A stretch of DNA of 64,000 nt from Rheinheimera mangrovi. Lineage in GTDB: Bacteria > Pseudomonadota > Gammaproteobacteria > Enterobacterales > Alteromonadaceae. Below the pieces are notes generated by a model that was not told the origin of the DNA, ran no database searches, and saw only the letters and a program-made list of their open reading frames with translations. Where the stretch lies: positions 4,323,501-4,387,500 of the forward strand of contig NZ_CP034683.1 of assembly GCF_003990335.1 (NCBI RefSeq), in the 5' to 3' direction. The translations under genes and the position numbers were made by a program. Shown piece after piece: positions 35,442 through 46,256 of this stretch; within the stretch, counting starts at the first letter, position 1; each line of letters starts with the position of its first letter.

Positions 35442-37457
35442 ATGAAACTTAACTCTCAACAAAACGATGCGGTGCATTATATCAGCGGGCCTTGCCTGGT
35501 TCTGGCTGGCGCTGGCAGCGGCAAAACACGGGTAATCACCAATAAAATTGCGTACTTAATTCAGCAATGTGATATGCCTGCCAAACATATAGCGGCCGTA
35601 ACTTTTACCAATAAAGCCGCCCGCGAAATGAAAGAGCGGATCAAGCAGCAGTTAGCACGGCCTTTGCTGAGGGGTTTAACAGTCTCTACCTTTCACACCT
35701 TAGGCTTAGAGATCCTGAAAAAGGAATATCGTGCTATTGGCTATAAGCCCAACTTCACGCTGTTTGACGATCAGGACAGCATGGCGCTACTCAAAGAGCT
35801 GACCGATGACGAGCTGCAAGGTGATAAAGATTTACTGAAAGCTTTGCAAAGCAAAATATCTTCGTGGAAAAACGATTTAACCTTGCCTGGTCAGGCTCTG
35901 GCTCGTGCCACAGACGCACAAAGTATCAGCTTTGCCAACTTCTACCAGCAATACGCCCAGCAACTGCGGGCCTACAACGCTTTGGATTTTGACGATTTAA
36001 TTATGGTGCCCACCCTTTTGTTTGCCTCTAACGAGCAAGTGCGGCAGAAGTGGCAGCAAAAAATTCAGTACCTCTTGGTGGATGAATATCAGGATACCAA
36101 CACCAGTCAGTACGAACTGGTGAAATGGCTGGTGGGTGAGCGTCAACGCTTTACTGTGGTTGGCGACGACGACCAGTCGATTTATTCCTGGCGAGGTGCC
36201 AAACCACAAAATCTGGTGTTATTGGGTAAAGATTTCCCGAATTTAAAAGTCATTAAGCTGGAGCAAAACTATCGCTCAGCCGAACGAATTCTCAAGGCGG
36301 CCAATATTCTGATCGCCAATAACCCACACGAATATGATAAACGACTCTTCAGCGAACTGGGTTATGGTGTGCCTTTACGGGTATTACCGACTCGTAACGA
36401 AGAAGATGAAGCGGAAAAAGTAGTGGCAGAGATTATTTCGCACCGCTTTATTAACCGCACCCAATACAAAGAATACGCCTTGCTGTATCGCGGCAACCAT
36501 CAGGCACGGGTATTTGAAAAGGCACTGCTCACCAACAGAATTCCTTATAAAGTGTCAGGTGGCACTTCGTTTTTTTCCCGTGCTGAAATTAAAGACATCA
36601 TGGCCTATTTACGTTTGCTGGTGAATCAGGACGATGACAATGCGTTTTTGCGTATTATCAACACGCCAAAACGTGAAATAGGCGCAGCTACGCTGGAAAG
36701 AGTGGGCAGTTTGGCCAACGAAAAACATATCAGCTTGTTTGCGGCCTGCTTCGAACCTGAATTGGCAGAACGTTTGCCAGCTCGTGGCCTGCAGGCGGTG
36801 CAGAATTTTGCCAACTGGATTAATAATGTGGCAGACAACGCGCTGCGAGCAGATCCAAAAGATGCAGTAAAAGATTTGATCCGGCAAAGCCAGTACGAAG
36901 CCTGGTTATTTGAAAGCAGTGCCAGCCCCAAAGCAGCTGAAATGGCGCTGAAAAATATCAATGAGCTGTATCGCTGGATCAGTGAAATGCTCGAAGGCAA
37001 AGACGATGAAGAACCACTGAGCTTAAACGAAGTGGTCACCAAACTCACACTACGGGACATGATGGAGCGTCAGGAGCAGGAAGATGAAGCCGATCAGGTA
37101 CAACTGCTGACGTTACATGCTTCTAAAGGTTTGGAATTCCCTTATGTCTTTATGGTCGGTATGGAAGAAGGTTTGCTGCCACATCAAAGCAGCATAGATG
37201 AAGACAATGTGGAAGAAGAACGCCGTCTGGCTTATGTGGGTATTACCAGAGCACAACGTGAGCTGATTTTTACTTATGCCCGCGAGCGCCGTCAGTATGG
37301 TGAAATTATCAAACCTGAACCAAGCCGGTTTTTATATGAATTGCCTGCGGATGATTTAGAGTGGAGCAAAGCGGCCCCAGTCAAAACTGAGCAGCAACGA
37401 CAAGAAACAGGACTGGCGCACATTGACAGATTACGCCAACTGTTGAAAAAGCCCTGA
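35442..37457 (+). CDS. rep: ATP-dependent DNA helicase Rep
   Basis: 671 aa (E. coli 673). It has superfamily-1A helicase motifs in order: Q motif LNSQQNDAV, motif [15 protein letters not shown], Ia [87 protein letters not shown]. It helps replication forks pass protein roadblocks and restarts them through PriC. The C-terminal end overlaps the convergent GAF-GGDEF gene by 27 bp. Confidence 0.96.
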   Translation: MKLNSQQNDAVHYISGPCLVLAGAGSGKTRVITNKIAYLIQQCDMPAKHIAAVTFTNKAAREMKERIKQQLARPLLRGLTVSTFHTLGLEILKKEYRAIGYKPNFTLFDDQDSMALLKELTDDELQGDKDLLKALQSKISSWKNDLTLPGQALARATDAQSISFANFYQQYAQQLRAYNALDFDDLIMVPTLLFASNEQVRQKWQQKIQYLLVDEYQDTNTSQYELVKWLVGERQRFTVVGDDDQSIYSWRGAKPQNLVLLGKDFPNLKVIKLEQNYRSAERILKAANILIANNPHEYDKRLFSELGYGVPLRVLPTRNEEDEAEKVVAEIISHRFINRTQYKEYALLYRGNHQARVFEKALLTNRIPYKVSGGTSFFSRAEIKDIMAYLRLLVNQDDDNAFLRIINTPKREIGAATLERVGSLANEKHISLFAACFEPELAERLPARGLQAVQNFANWINNVADNALRADPKDAVKDLIRQSQYEAWLFESSASPKAAEMALKNINELYRWISEMLEGKDDEEPLSLNEVVTKLTLRDMMERQEQEDEADQVQLLTLHASKGLEFPYVFMVGMEEGLLPHQSSIDEDNVEEERRLAYVGITRAQRELIFTYARERRQYGEIIKPEPSRFLYELPADDLEWSKAAPVKTEQQRQETGLAHIDRLRQLLKKP

Positions 37458-39995
37458 TTGGGTTTCACTCACTGGGCTGCTCTCGGCGAAATAGCAGCAT
37501 CCCAGTTGAGTCAAATAAGCGCGGCTTTCGTCAGTTTCGGCCACGGCAGCGACCAGACGGTATTTGTGGGTTTGTGCCAGACTTAACAGCACTTGCAGCA
37601 GCTGTTTACGATGATCACTGCGCTGTAAACTGCGGCTAAAGGCAGTGTCTAACACAACGAGATCAAATGGATACTGTACCAGTAAACCTAAAGCAGCCAC
37701 TTCGGCAGCAAACTGATCCAGCAATAAGCGAATACCAAGTCGCTTCAACTGATGTAAATTTGCCAGTTGGGTAGAAGTTAAACGCAACAAATCGGCTTCG
37801 TTAAAGCCAATACACAACTGATGTAAAGGCAAGACCGAATGGCGTAATACATTACAAAGCTTATCAAACAGCAAGGTATTGTTCAGATGGCCGCTGCTTA
37901 ATGTAATGCTGAATATTTCTGCGCTGGCATTTTTCTGGCAAATCTGACGCACCAGTTCCAATTCAATATCAGGCATTAAACCGGCTTGAGTGGCCTGGCG
38001 GCTTAATTCAGCTTTTTGTTCTGCATCCCCCCGCAGCCACTCCAGCACGACCTGATAACCCAAGATTTGTTCATCGCCTTGCAATAAAGGCCGGAAGGCT
38101 GGTGCAAACTGCTGTTGGTCCACAGCCTGTTGTAAGGCTTGTTCCTGTCCCAGCTCCTGCAGCATTTGCTGACGCATGGAGTCATTAAAAATAACAAAGC
38201 GGTTGCGGCCAAACGACTTGGCCTGATACATAGCCGCATCAGCGTCTCTTAATAATTCGTCGGCGTTTTGATATTCAGGTTGACAACAGGCAATACCTAA
38301 ACTGGCACCTGAACAGACTTGCTGACCTTCAAGCATCATCGGCTGACGCAGAGATTCAATCAAACGCTCCGCTACTTCTTCCGCATCTATATCGCTTTGA
38401 ATTTGGCCTAATAAAACAACAAACTCATCACCACCTAAACGAGCCACTAAATCATGTTCACGCACAGTTTGCTGTAAACGTCGGCTGACTTCGATTAAAA
38501 ACAAATCGCCGATGTGGTGCCCCAGCGTATCGTTGATCAGTTTAAAACGGTCTAAATCAATAAATAACAAAGCAAAACGCGGCGTTGCTTCTCTGTTGCG
38601 ATAGGAAAAACGCTGACGCAACTGCATTAAAAACATCTGACGGTTTGCAAGACCAGTTAACGCATCATGGTTGGCTTCGTGAAACAGTTTTTCTTCGGCT
38701 TTTTTCCGCTCTTCCACCTGCAAACGCAGAAATAAATTGGTTTGACGTAATTCGCGGGTCCGCTCAAAAATACGTTTTTCCAGCTCTTCATGCTGCAGCT
38801 TTTGTTGTTCTGTGTTTAGTTTTCGCGAAATAGCCACAGCTATATGCTGAGACACAAAACGCAACAGGTTCAGCTCTTGTTCGCTGTAGCTGTAAGTATT
38901 GTCATAACACTGCAGTGCAATGACACCCAGCACCTGTTCCCCCACCAATAGAGGAGCGCCTAACCAGCTGGTCGACATGGCATGATGGCCTAAGCTGGAT
39001 TGCACTCGATCAACGACACCAGTTTTAATTAAGTCTAATAACTGAGCCTGACTGATGAGCTTGGCTTCACCAGAGCGGATCACATACTCAGTTAAGCCAC
39101 TTTGCAAAGCGCGCTCTCTCGGCGTTGGCGTGTATTGGTCTAAATAAAAGGGGAAATGTAAGCGATCACCGGCTTCATTCAACAGCGCTATGTAGCAGTT
39201 ATCTGCTTTCATCAGTTCGGACAAAATCTGGTACACCTCATGATAAAAACTCATCATGTCGGTGCTTTTTGCTGTCATCTCAGAAATTTTATACAAAGCC
39301 GACTGCAATTGTTCTGCATTGGTGCGCTCGCGAATTTCTTTTTCCAGCGACTGATTGGTATTGCGCAACTGCTTAGTACGCTCACGTACGGTTTGCTCCA
39401 GCAATTCACGGCTTTTCACTCTGTCTATGGCTGTCACTGTATGTATGGCGATATTGCTGATCAGCGCTAAATCATGCTGATTGTAGCGACACTCCGGGTC
39501 ATAACTTTGAATCGCCATCACACCAATAATTTTTTCACCACGGCATAAAGGCACACCCAACCAATACTGACAAGCCGTGCCCTGCGCCGTAATATCACCG
39601 GTTTCAACCAGTCGGCGATAACCGTCCTGATCACACAACAGCGCTTGCTTAGTCCGCGCCACATAACCAGTCAGGCCAGAAGCAAAAGCGTCGGAAGGCG
39701 CATCCAGTAAAACTTGTTGATCTTTTTCGTCCGCGAAGTATTCCAGCATAAACTGCTGGTCCTGATCACAGAGCACCACGTAAAAATTATCGGCTTTGAG
39801 TTGCTGGTTTAATAAACGGTGAATGGCAGGGTAAAACTCGCGCATATCTTTAATGCCAGAAGCTAATTCTGACAGCTTCAGTAAAGCGCCTTGAATGATA
39901 TAAGCCTGTTTATAGCCAGCAGCCAGCTTACGCAAACGGCGCAACTGACTAACCACAAGGTGGTGGGCTTTATCCAGAGTTGTTATATCCTTCAA
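37431..39995 (-). CDS. GAF-GAF-GGDEF protein with degenerate EAL domain
   Basis: 854 aa, cytoplasmic. The order is a GAF domain (about 25-195), coiled linker, second GAF (about 230-395), coiled linker, GGDEF (about 430-590) and an EAL-like domain. The cyclase signature [14 protein letters not shown] is intact, and REHD five residues before it is an I-site. The EAL-like part has lost its signature (VVLEW in place of [13 protein letters not shown] in place of DDFGTG), so phosphodiesterase activity is unlikely. It probably makes c-di-GMP in response to a small ligand. The last 27 bp overlap the end of rep. Confidence 0.87.
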   Translation of the reverse strand: MKDITTLDKAHHLVVSQLRRLRKLAAGYKQAYIIQGALLKLSELASGIKDMREFYPAIHRLLNQQLKADNFYVVLCDQDQQFMLEYFADEKDQQVLLDAPSDAFASGLTGYVARTKQALLCDQDGYRRLVETGDITAQGTACQYWLGVPLCRGEKIIGVMAIQSYDPECRYNQHDLALISNIAIHTVTAIDRVKSRELLEQTVRERTKQLRNTNQSLEKEIRERTNAEQLQSALYKISEMTAKSTDMMSFYHEVYQILSELMKADNCYIALLNEAGDRLHFPFYLDQYTPTPRERALQSGLTEYVIRSGEAKLISQAQLLDLIKTGVVDRVQSSLGHHAMSTSWLGAPLLVGEQVLGVIALQCYDNTYSYSEQELNLLRFVSQHIAVAISRKLNTEQQKLQHEELEKRIFERTRELRQTNLFLRLQVEERKKAEEKLFHEANHDALTGLANRQMFLMQLRQRFSYRNREATPRFALLFIDLDRFKLINDTLGHHIGDLFLIEVSRRLQQTVREHDLVARLGGDEFVVLLGQIQSDIDAEEVAERLIESLRQPMMLEGQQVCSGASLGIACCQPEYQNADELLRDADAAMYQAKSFGRNRFVIFNDSMRQQMLQELGQEQALQQAVDQQQFAPAFRPLLQGDEQILGYQVVLEWLRGDAEQKAELSRQATQAGLMPDIELELVRQICQKNASAEIFSITLSSGHLNNTLLFDKLCNVLRHSVLPLHQLCIGFNEADLLRLTSTQLANLHQLKRLGIRLLLDQFAAEVAALGLLVQYPFDLVVLDTAFSRSLQRSDHRKQLLQVLLSLAQTHKYRLVAAVAETDESRAYLTQLGCCYFAESSPVSETQSGLFQQLA

Positions 39996-40168
39996 CTTAT
40001 TCTCTTATTCTTATCTAAAGGCAAGGTAGCCAAAACTGGCTGATGGTTAAGCATCTCTATTATGCACAAAGCTTAACCAGATGGAAGGCAAAAAGAGTTA
40101 GCTGGTCAGATCTTCTTATAAGCAATTGAGCTAAATAGATAACAATTAGATCTATAAAGAATTAGAAA

Positions 40169-40198
40169 CAAAAAACGCTGCCATAGCAGCGTTTTTTA
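40169..40198. terminator. Bidirectional terminator downstream of the cytochrome c5 gene
   Basis: AAAAAACGCTG-ccatag-CAGCGTTTTTT: stem CGCTG (40176-40180) / CAGCG (40187-40191) extended by A/T pairs, with U-runs possible on both strands. On the minus strand it ends the cytochrome c5 gene 14 nt after its stop. Confidence 0.85.
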
Positions 40199-40211
40199 AC
40201 TAACAGAAACT

Positions 40212-40610
40212 CTAAACGCCTTCGGTCATAAACTTGATAGCGGCTTCAATTTCATCATCAGAACAATCGCCACAAGTACCACGAGGAGGCATAGAACGGA
40301 TACCCTCGATAGCATGTTTCTTCAATACATCCAGACCCTGCGCTAAACGAGGTTTCCAGGCTGCATCACCTTTTTTAGGCGCATCTAAAGCACCAGTACC
40401 GTGACATGCAAAACAAGCGCCCTGATAAACTTGCTCGCCTGTACGTGGACCTTTAGGTCCGGTATCTGCTGCAGCCTGTGCACCAGCCAGGTAAACCTGG
40501 CCTACAGGCTCAAGACGTTTTTTAATTGCTTCGTTGTCTGCTTCCTGTGCAGCAACGTTGGCTATTGCAGCAGTTGTCATCAGCACTAAGGCAAAAGTGA
40601 GTTTTTTCAT
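40212..40610 (-). CDS. Cytochrome c5 family protein
   Basis: 132 aa. A signal peptide (MKKLTFALVLMTTAAIANVA) is followed by one class-I c-type domain with heme site CFACH (near residue 77) and the axial methionine in IRSMPPRG. CGDCSDDE near the end contains the extra cysteine pair typical of cytochrome c5. It is a periplasmic electron carrier, probably serving terminal oxidases or reductases. It is transcribed alone, away from polA. Confidence 0.92.
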   Translation of the reverse strand: MKKLTFALVLMTTAAIANVAAQEADNEAIKKRLEPVGQVYLAGAQAAADTGPKGPRTGEQVYQGACFACHGTGALDAPKKGDAAWKPRLAQGLDVLKKHAIEGIRSMPPRGTCGDCSDDEIEAAIKFMTEGV

Positions 40611-40850
40611 CTGGATAATCCTGTCAATAAGCCATACAAAAGTTAGGGTATTATAACGCCGGGATGCTTCATAGTGGAAGCCCCTGTATTTGTTGGCTTT
40701 TAACTTAGCCCATAATCCAGACTTCGTTGGGTAAATTTCACAGTCAAAATCGCTTTATAACTGATCAGTCTGAAAGGCATTTTTTTCCAGTTAAAAAAAA
40801 TTCAAATCAGGACTGTGCAAAGAAAATCTTTGTGGTAGTCTGTTTGCCCC

Positions 40851-40966
40851 ACTTTGATTGTCTTACGCTGTCGCCTTTTTGACAGGAAACCAAAGTGAGA
40901 TAATTTTCCACAAAATGGAATGATAAGAAAAACAATAAGGGAACCTGTAGCATTACCCTTCTTTTT
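40851..40966 (+). other. Structured intergenic segment upstream of polA
   Basis: A nested inverted repeat has outer CACTTTG / CAAAGTG and inner CTGTC / GACAG within 40850-40898. It is followed by AAGGG (40937-40941) / CCCTT (40956-40960) with CTTTTT after it, which resembles a weak terminator. It could be a short untranslated RNA or a leader. No convincing promoter was found. The 557-bp region 40611-41167 otherwise holds DnaA-box-like sites and no protein gene. Confidence 0.3.
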
Positions 40967-41058
40967 CTTTTAAATACAACAACTTAAACACATGTCACCG
41001 GACTCTTTTCAGAGATTATCTGGTTATTGGCTATTGTCTGTCCACAAAGTTATCCACA
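40904..41058 (+). promoter_or_regulatory. DnaA-box cluster upstream of polA
   Basis: TTATCCACA at 41050-41058 is a perfect DnaA box. TTTTCCACA at 40904-40912 fits the relaxed consensus TTWTNCACA, and CTGTCCACA at 41038-41046 matches 7 of 9. All are in the same orientation, 110 to 264 bp before polA. They could mean DnaA control of polA. Confidence 0.45.
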
Positions 41059-41167
41059 GCTTTTTCGTATAAAAAAGTATCAATGCCATAGGGCGACAAC
41101 GTAGCTACAGCTGGCTGAACCGGACCTGTTGTGGCATGCTTAAGCAAAACATTTAGGGATCCTTATT

Positions 41168-43945
41168 ATGGTTGTTATACCGGACAATCCTCTCATTTTG
41201 GTCGACGGTTCTTCTTATTTATTCCGCGCTTATCATTCGCCACCACACCTGACCAATTCCAAAGGAGAAGCCACCGGCGCTATTTATGGCGTGGTCAACA
41301 TGCTGAAAAGTTTGTTGCGCCAATACAAACCCAGTCAGATGGTGGTGGTGTTTGACGCCAAAGGTCCTACCTTTCGTAATGAAATGTACAGCGAATACAA
41401 AGCCCATCGCCCGCCGATGCCTGACGACTTGCGCAGCCAGATTGCGCCATTACATCAAATCATTGAGGCTATGGGTTTACCGCTGATCTGTATCAGTGGT
41501 GTTGAAGCGGACGATGTGATTGGTACTTTGGCTGTTCAAGCCAGCCAACAAGGCCGCCATGTGTTGATCTCTACTGGTGACAAAGATATGGCCCAGTTGG
41601 TAGATCAGCATGTCACCTTAATTAACACCATGACAGATACTATTTTGGACCCGGCAGGAGTTGCTGAAAAGTTTGGTGTAGGGCCAGAGCTGATTGTCGA
41701 CTATTTAGCCTTGATGGGCGATAAAGCTGACAATATTCCGGGTTTGCCAGGTGTCGGTGAAAAAACTGCCATGGCTTTGCTGCAAGGTATTGGTTCAATA
41801 GAAAAGTTGTACCAGCAGTTGGATCAGATAGCAGCACTGAACTTCCGTGGCAGCAAAACCATAGCAGCCAAAATGGAAGAATTTAAAGATCAGCTGACGT
41901 TGTCTTATCAGCTCGCCACCATCAAAACAGATGTCGAATTATCGTTACAACCCGATAGCTTAGATATCAAAACACCGGATCAGACTAAACTGGCCGAACT
42001 GTTTGCAGCTTGTGAATTCAGACGCTGGTTAAGCGAAGTATTAGCAGGTAAAGATACTGCAACAGCAGTAGCGACTGCAGCTGCCAAACAGACAGAAGAG
42101 CAAGCAAGTGAAACGCCAGCCAATGGCATTGATACCAGCAGCTACCCATGTATTTTAACCGAAGCTGATTTTCTGCAGCTGGTAAAGCGTCTGCCAGAAG
42201 TTGAACTGGTAGCTTTTGATACCGAAACCACCAGCCTGGATTATATGCAAGCTGATGTGGTGGGTATTTCTCTGGCTTTAGCAGCCGGGGATGCTTGTTA
42301 TATTCCGTTGGCGCATGACTATGTTGGTGCACCTGAACAGCTGAATCGTGACTGGGTGTTAGCTCAGTTGAAGGACTGGCTGGAAGATGAAAGCAAAGCC
42401 AAAGTAGGCCAGAACCTGAAGTACGATCAAAGCGTACTGGCGCGCCATGGCATAACGCTGCGCGGAATTCGCTTTGACACTATGCTTGAGTCTTACATTG
42501 TAAATAGTGTGGCCTCCCGCCACGATATGGACTCCTTGTCACTGAAGTACCTTGGCCATAAAACCATAAGCTTTGAAGACATCGCAGGCAAAGGCGCCAA
42601 ACAAATCACCTTTAACCAAATTGCTCTGGAACAAGCTTCACCTTATGCAGCAGAAGATGCGGATGTGACTTTGCGGTTACACCAAACCTTGTGGCCGATG
42701 CTGGAGCAACATTCAGGCTTGCAGAAAGTATTCCGTGATATCGAAATGCCACTGGTACCTATTTTGTCCAAAATGGAACGTACCGGGGTAAAAATTGATA
42801 GCAACTTGCTGGCGCAACAAAGTCTGGATTTAGCCAAACGTATAGGCGAGATTGAGCAGGAAGCCTATCAGATGGCGGGTAAAGAATTTAACTTGTCATC
42901 TCCGAAGCAACTACAGGAAATTTTGTTTGAACAGATGGGTTTACCTGTACTGAAAAAAACACCTACAGGCACACCATCCACCGCAGAAGAAGTACTAGCT
43001 GAGCTGGCGCTTGATTATGAGTTTCCGAAACTTATTACGGAACACCGGGGTTTAAGTAAGCTCAAATCCACCTATACCGACAAACTGCCGTTGTCAGTTA
43101 ATCCGGCAACAGGCCGGGTACATACCTCTTATCATCAGGCTGTTGCAGCCACAGGCCGCTTAAGTTCCACCGAGCCTAACCTGCAAAATATTCCGATCCG
43201 TAGTGAAGAAGGTCGCCGTATTCGTCAGGCTTTTATTGCTGAAGCGGGTAAAACCATTTTGGCAATCGACTATTCACAAATTGAACTACGCATCATGGCG
43301 CACTTATCACGTGACCCAGCTCTGCTGAATGCCTTTGCGCAAGGCAAAGATATTCACAGAGCCACAGCCGCTGAAGTTTTTGGTGTAGCGCTGGATCAGG
43401 TCAGTTCAGAACAACGCCGCCGCGCTAAAGCGGTCAACTTCGGTCTTATTTATGGTATGTCGGCTTTTGGTTTGGCGCGCCAGTTAGGCATTAGTCGGGG
43501 GGAAGCACAGCAGTATGTAGATCTGTACTTCGAACGTTTTCCTGGCGTATTGGATTATATGGAGCGCACCCGCACTCAGGCGCACGAACAAGGATATGTG
43601 GAAACTCTGTTTGGCCGCCGTTTGTACTTACCAGAAATTAATGCCAAAAACATGGCCCGGAAAAAAGGTGCCGAGCGAGCAGCCATCAATGCGCCTATGC
43701 AGGGCACTGCAGCCGACATTATCAAAATGGCCATGATTCAAGTGTCAGCCTGGCAGGACAAACAACCTGCAGGTATCGTTGCAATGATTATGCAGGTACA
43801 CGATGAACTGGTGTTTGAAGTGAAAACTGAAGAACTGGAACGGGTAAGTTCTGAACTGGTTGAAATCATGCAATCTGCCGCATCACTGGATGTGCCATTA
43901 CTTGCAGAAGCTGGTTTTGGTCCAAACTGGGATCAGGCGCATTAA
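41168..43945 (+). CDS. polA: DNA polymerase I
   Basis: 925 aa (E. coli 928). A 5'-nuclease domain ([15 protein letters not shown] at the start, helix-hairpin-helix [14 protein letters not shown]) is followed by a 3'-5' exonuclease domain with an intact motif I ([14 protein letters not shown]) and the polymerase domain: motif [17 protein letters not shown], motif [21 protein letters not shown], motif [12 protein letters not shown]. All three activities should be present. It fills gaps and removes RNA primers. Spot 42 and engB follow downstream, the order seen in many gammaproteobacteria. Confidence 0.98.
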   Translation: MVVIPDNPLILVDGSSYLFRAYHSPPHLTNSKGEATGAIYGVVNMLKSLLRQYKPSQMVVVFDAKGPTFRNEMYSEYKAHRPPMPDDLRSQIAPLHQIIEAMGLPLICISGVEADDVIGTLAVQASQQGRHVLISTGDKDMAQLVDQHVTLINTMTDTILDPAGVAEKFGVGPELIVDYLALMGDKADNIPGLPGVGEKTAMALLQGIGSIEKLYQQLDQIAALNFRGSKTIAAKMEEFKDQLTLSYQLATIKTDVELSLQPDSLDIKTPDQTKLAELFAACEFRRWLSEVLAGKDTATAVATAAAKQTEEQASETPANGIDTSSYPCILTEADFLQLVKRLPEVELVAFDTETTSLDYMQADVVGISLALAAGDACYIPLAHDYVGAPEQLNRDWVLAQLKDWLEDESKAKVGQNLKYDQSVLARHGITLRGIRFDTMLESYIVNSVASRHDMDSLSLKYLGHKTISFEDIAGKGAKQITFNQIALEQASPYAAEDADVTLRLHQTLWPMLEQHSGLQKVFRDIEMPLVPILSKMERTGVKIDSNLLAQQSLDLAKRIGEIEQEAYQMAGKEFNLSSPKQLQEILFEQMGLPVLKKTPTGTPSTAEEVLAELALDYEFPKLITEHRGLSKLKSTYTDKLPLSVNPATGRVHTSYHQAVAATGRLSSTEPNLQNIPIRSEEGRRIRQAFIAEAGKTILAIDYSQIELRIMAHLSRDPALLNAFAQGKDIHRATAAEVFGVALDQVSSEQRRRAKAVNFGLIYGMSAFGLARQLGISRGEAQQYVDLYFERFPGVLDYMERTRTQAHEQGYVETLFGRRLYLPEINAKNMARKKGAERAAINAPMQGTAADIIKMAMIQVSAWQDKQPAGIVAMIMQVHDELVFEVKTEELERVSSELVEIMQSAASLDVPLLAEAGFGPNWDQAH

Positions 43946-44029
43946 AAAAATGCACTAAGGCTGAACTTAGTTAAAAACACATAGTCTTATTAGCTGTGTA
44001 AATGCCCATTCCTGGTAGTTTGATTTTTC

Positions 44030-44056
44030 GCCCCAACTTGTTTGGGGCTTTTTTAT
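44030..44056 (+). terminator. Rho-independent terminator of polA
   Basis: GCCCCAA (44030-44036) / TTGGGGC (44042-44048) with a 5-nt loop, then TTTTTT. It lies 85 nt after the polA stop. Confidence 0.87.
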
Positions 44057-44202
44057 AAAGAACCAGCACACTGATCTGCTTTTCAAGCCAAATCGTATGA
44101 TTTACATACAACAATTAGCGTCCCACATTGGTAATAAAGCTACATATTTTCAAATTAATGACAGTTTAACTAAATATTTGTAGTTTAATTACAGCTCTTG
44201 GC

Positions 44203-44230
44203 TTGCTTTTTTAATCAACACTTGTAGAAT
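44203..44230 (+). promoter_or_regulatory. Promoter of spf (Spot 42)
   Basis: -35 TTGCTT (44203-44208), 16-bp spacer, -10 TAGAAT (44225-44230); the conserved RNA 5' end starts at 44238, 7 nt after the -10. Confidence 0.6.
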
Positions 44231-44237
44231 CAAATTC

Positions 44238-44356
44238 GTAGGGTACAGAGGTAAGATGTTCTATCTTTCAGCACTAACAGGCCTAACAGCCTATTTAGTC
44301 GCCAGAAAGAAAGGCTTATTTAGCCGCCCCACTGCTTGCAGTGGGGCGTTTTTTTT
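44238..44356 (+). ncRNA. spf: Spot 42 small RNA
   Basis: The 5' part starting GTAGGGTACAGAGGTAAGAT and continuing to TCTATCTTTCAG is the same as I remember for E. coli Spot 42. The terminator stem CGCCCCACTGC / GCAGTGGGGCG (44325-44335, 44338-44348) ends in eight T. The middle (44270-44320) differs. The place between polA and engB is the classical one. Spot 42 is an Hfq-dependent RNA that represses secondary-carbon metabolism genes and is itself repressed by CRP-cAMP in E. coli. Length is about 119 nt (E. coli 109). Confidence 0.93.
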
Positions 44357-44440
44357 GTCTGCCGATCAGAAAAACTGAAATAAAACTAGATTTTTTAGAG
44401 CAAATACTTCAAACATTCAAAATTTTATGTATAATGGCGT

Positions 44441-44541
44441 TGTCTTGTTAATCCAAGACACCCTGTTGATTTGAAATTATTGAATAGCTTCTCCCCGTTT
44501 GCTATGACCGGCCTCCTCAAAAAGGGCCGGTTTTCTTTTTT
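44441..44541 (+). ncRNA. Candidate small RNA between spf and engB
   Basis: A perfect -10 TATAAT (44430-44435) predicts a start at 44441-44442. The RNA begins with a perfect 7-bp hairpin TGTCTTG / CAAGACA (44441-44447, 44454-44460). It has an unstructured AU-rich middle and ends with a strong terminator ACCGGCC / GGCCGGT (44507-44513, 44525-44531) followed by TTTTCTTTTTT. Size is about 100 nt. No reading frame with a ribosome site is seen. The -35 (CTTCAA at 17 bp) is weak. I do not recognise an Rfam family. It has the layout of an Hfq-type trans-acting sRNA; this is inferred. Confidence 0.55.
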
Positions 44542-44663
44542 CTGACCAAGCAAAAATGTTCAACATGACCCAATTCCGGCTGACTGGCTAGGGTGCTGCT
44601 TATTGTGTACGCTGATTTTTATCAAAAAACTGATAGAGACCTAAGAAAGTCATAAATAGCATG

Positions 44664-44693
44664 AATAAAAAAAGCAGAGACATGCTCTGCTTT
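44664..44693 (-). terminator. Rho-independent terminator of engB
   Basis: Perfect 9-bp stem AAAGCAGAG / CTCTGCTTT (44671-44679, 44685-44693) with a 5-nt loop; on the minus strand it is followed by TTTTATT. It lies 25 bp beyond the engB stop. Confidence 0.85.
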
Positions 44694-44717
44694 CTCAATT
44701 TTAGACTTGGTAAAAAC

Positions 44718-45332
44718 TTATTCTTGTTCTGCGCTGTACCATTGGTCCAGTTTTTGTTCTAACTCAGACAAACCCAATTTAGTCAGGGAACTGAAGACTT
44801 GCACTGTCACATCACCCATAAACGCCATAGAAGCTTCTGTTACTTCCATTAATACTTTTTTGCGTGGGCCAGGGCTTAACTTGTCAGCTTTAGTCAACAG
44901 CAATAAAACCTGCAAATTACTTTGCACAGCCCAATGAATTAAATCCTGATCCAAATCTTTTAACGGATGGCGGATATCCATTAAAATCACTATGCCTTTT
45001 AGGCTTTCGCGTTTCATCAGATATTCGCTCAGGGCTTTTTGCCATTTTTCTTTGACTGCTAAAGGCACTTTAGCAAAGCCATAACCTGGTAAATCGATCA
45101 GGCGTTGATTCTCAGCTAAAGAAAACGTATTAATTAACTGAGTACGACCTGGCGTTTTACTGGTTCGGGCTAAACCATTTTGCCGTGTCAGCGTATTTAA
45201 TGCACTGGACTTGCCGGCGTTAGAACGACCAGCAAAGGCAACTTCGATACCTGTATCTGCGGGCAGAGCCTTAATATCAGGGGCACTGGTCAGAAAAGTT
45301 GCTTTCTGATAATTGATGATCGCTTTGTACAC
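44718..45332 (-). CDS. engB: Ribosome biogenesis GTP-binding protein EngB (YihA/YsxC)
   Basis: 204 aa. The GTPase motifs are [18 protein letters not shown] (G1), TPGRTQLI (G2), [12 protein letters not shown] (G3) and LLTKADKL (G4), all matching EngB. It is needed for late assembly of the large ribosomal subunit. It is convergent with polA/spf, as in other gammaproteobacteria, and divergent from the cytochrome c4 gene. Confidence 0.95.
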   Translation of the reverse strand: MYKAIINYQKATFLTSAPDIKALPADTGIEVAFAGRSNAGKSSALNTLTRQNGLARTSKTPGRTQLINTFSLAENQRLIDLPGYGFAKVPLAVKEKWQKALSEYLMKRESLKGIVILMDIRHPLKDLDQDLIHWAVQSNLQVLLLLTKADKLSPGPRKKVLMEVTEASMAFMGDVTVQVFSSLTKLGLSELEQKLDQWYSAEQE

Positions 45333-45513
45333 TGTCAGCTCCGGCTGTAAATTTGGCTATAGTGTAACGGATCCTGAAGATCCACAGAAGCTTTACTGTG
45401 ATTTATGGGATTCTATCTGCGCAAGATTCGTGTAAAATAGACATAAAATATAGGGTTATTCAACTTGGTTGCCAGATCACTGGCGGTTCAACGCGGACAG
45501 AGACGGAAAAAAA

Positions 45514-46140
45514 ATGAAAAAATTCGCACTTCCACTCACGCTCTTTTTAGGGTTAATCAGTACAGCTTATGCAGCCGATGGGGATGCAGAAGCAGGTAAA
45601 GCTAAATCCGTGACTTGTGCTGCCTGCCATGGCATGGACGGGAATAGCCCAACAGATTTATATCCAAAAATTGCTGGTCAACATGCTGGTTATCTATTTA
45701 AGCAATTAAAAGAATTTAAACTCGGAGCCACTACAGGTGGTAAAGAAGGCCGCAATAACCCTGTGATGGCAGGTATGGTTGCTGCTTTGTCTGAGCAGGA
45801 TATGAAAGATCTGGCGGCTTATTACTCCAGCCAAACCATGAAAGAAGGCAGCACGCCGGAAGATGTGGTTGCTAAAGGTGAAAAATTATTCCGTGGTGGT
45901 GACCTGGATCGTGGCATTGCAGCCTGTATCGCTTGTCACGGCCCACGTGGTGTAGGCCATAGCTTAGCTGGCTTCCCGAAAATTTCGTTCCAGCATGCGG
46001 CTTATATTAAAACTCAGCTGGAGTCTTTCCGTAACGGTTCACGTGCCAATGATATGAATGGCATGATGCGTGATGTTGCGAAAAAACTAACTGACGAAGA
46101 TATAGAAGTATTATCTAAGTATGTGGGTGGTTTACACTAA
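45514..46140 (+). CDS. Diheme cytochrome c4
   Basis: 208 aa from ATG 45514, which starts the signal peptide MKKFALPLTLFLGLISTAYA; the frame is open from 45469, but ACGGA precedes 45514. Two class-I cytochrome domains each carry a CxxCH heme site (CAACHGMDGNS near residue 38, CIACHGPRGVG near residue 135) and an axial methionine (NPVMAGMV, MNGMMRDV). It is a periplasmic electron carrier to terminal oxidases. The engB-cytochrome c4 neighbourhood is conserved in Pseudomonas and relatives. Confidence 0.94.
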   Translation: MKKFALPLTLFLGLISTAYAADGDAEAGKAKSVTCAACHGMDGNSPTDLYPKIAGQHAGYLFKQLKEFKLGATTGGKEGRNNPVMAGMVAALSEQDMKDLAAYYSSQTMKEGSTPEDVVAKGEKLFRGGDLDRGIAACIACHGPRGVGHSLAGFPKISFQHAAYIKTQLESFRNGSRANDMNGMMRDVAKKLTDEDIEVLSKYVGGLH

Positions 46141-46162
46141 CAGCTCTTTTACTCTGCACAAA

Positions 46163-46187
46163 GCCAGGCTTCATGCCTGGTTTTTTT
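46163..46187 (+). terminator. Rho-independent terminator of the cytochrome c4 gene
   Basis: CCAGGC (46164-46169) / GCCTGG (46175-46180) with loop TTCAT, then TTTTTTT. Confidence 0.87.
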
Positions 46188-46234
46188 ATTTCTACAGCCC
46201 CCCACACTAATCCACCAACCGATTACTTTCCATT

Positions 46235-46252
46235 TGTGAGATATATCTCACA
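46235..46252. promoter_or_regulatory. UvrY/GacA-type binding box 1
   Basis: TGTGAGATATATCTCACA is a perfect 18-bp palindrome. It matches the form of the E. coli UvrY box upstream of csrB/csrC (TGTGAGAGATCTCTTACA). Confidence 0.7.
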
Positions 46253-46256
46253 ACCT

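Noticed and set aside
40874..40891. CTGT...ACAG upstream of polA as a LexA box
   Set aside because: The spacing between CTGT and ACAG is 10 bp, whereas LexA needs 8; the sequence is better explained as the inner stem of the hairpin.
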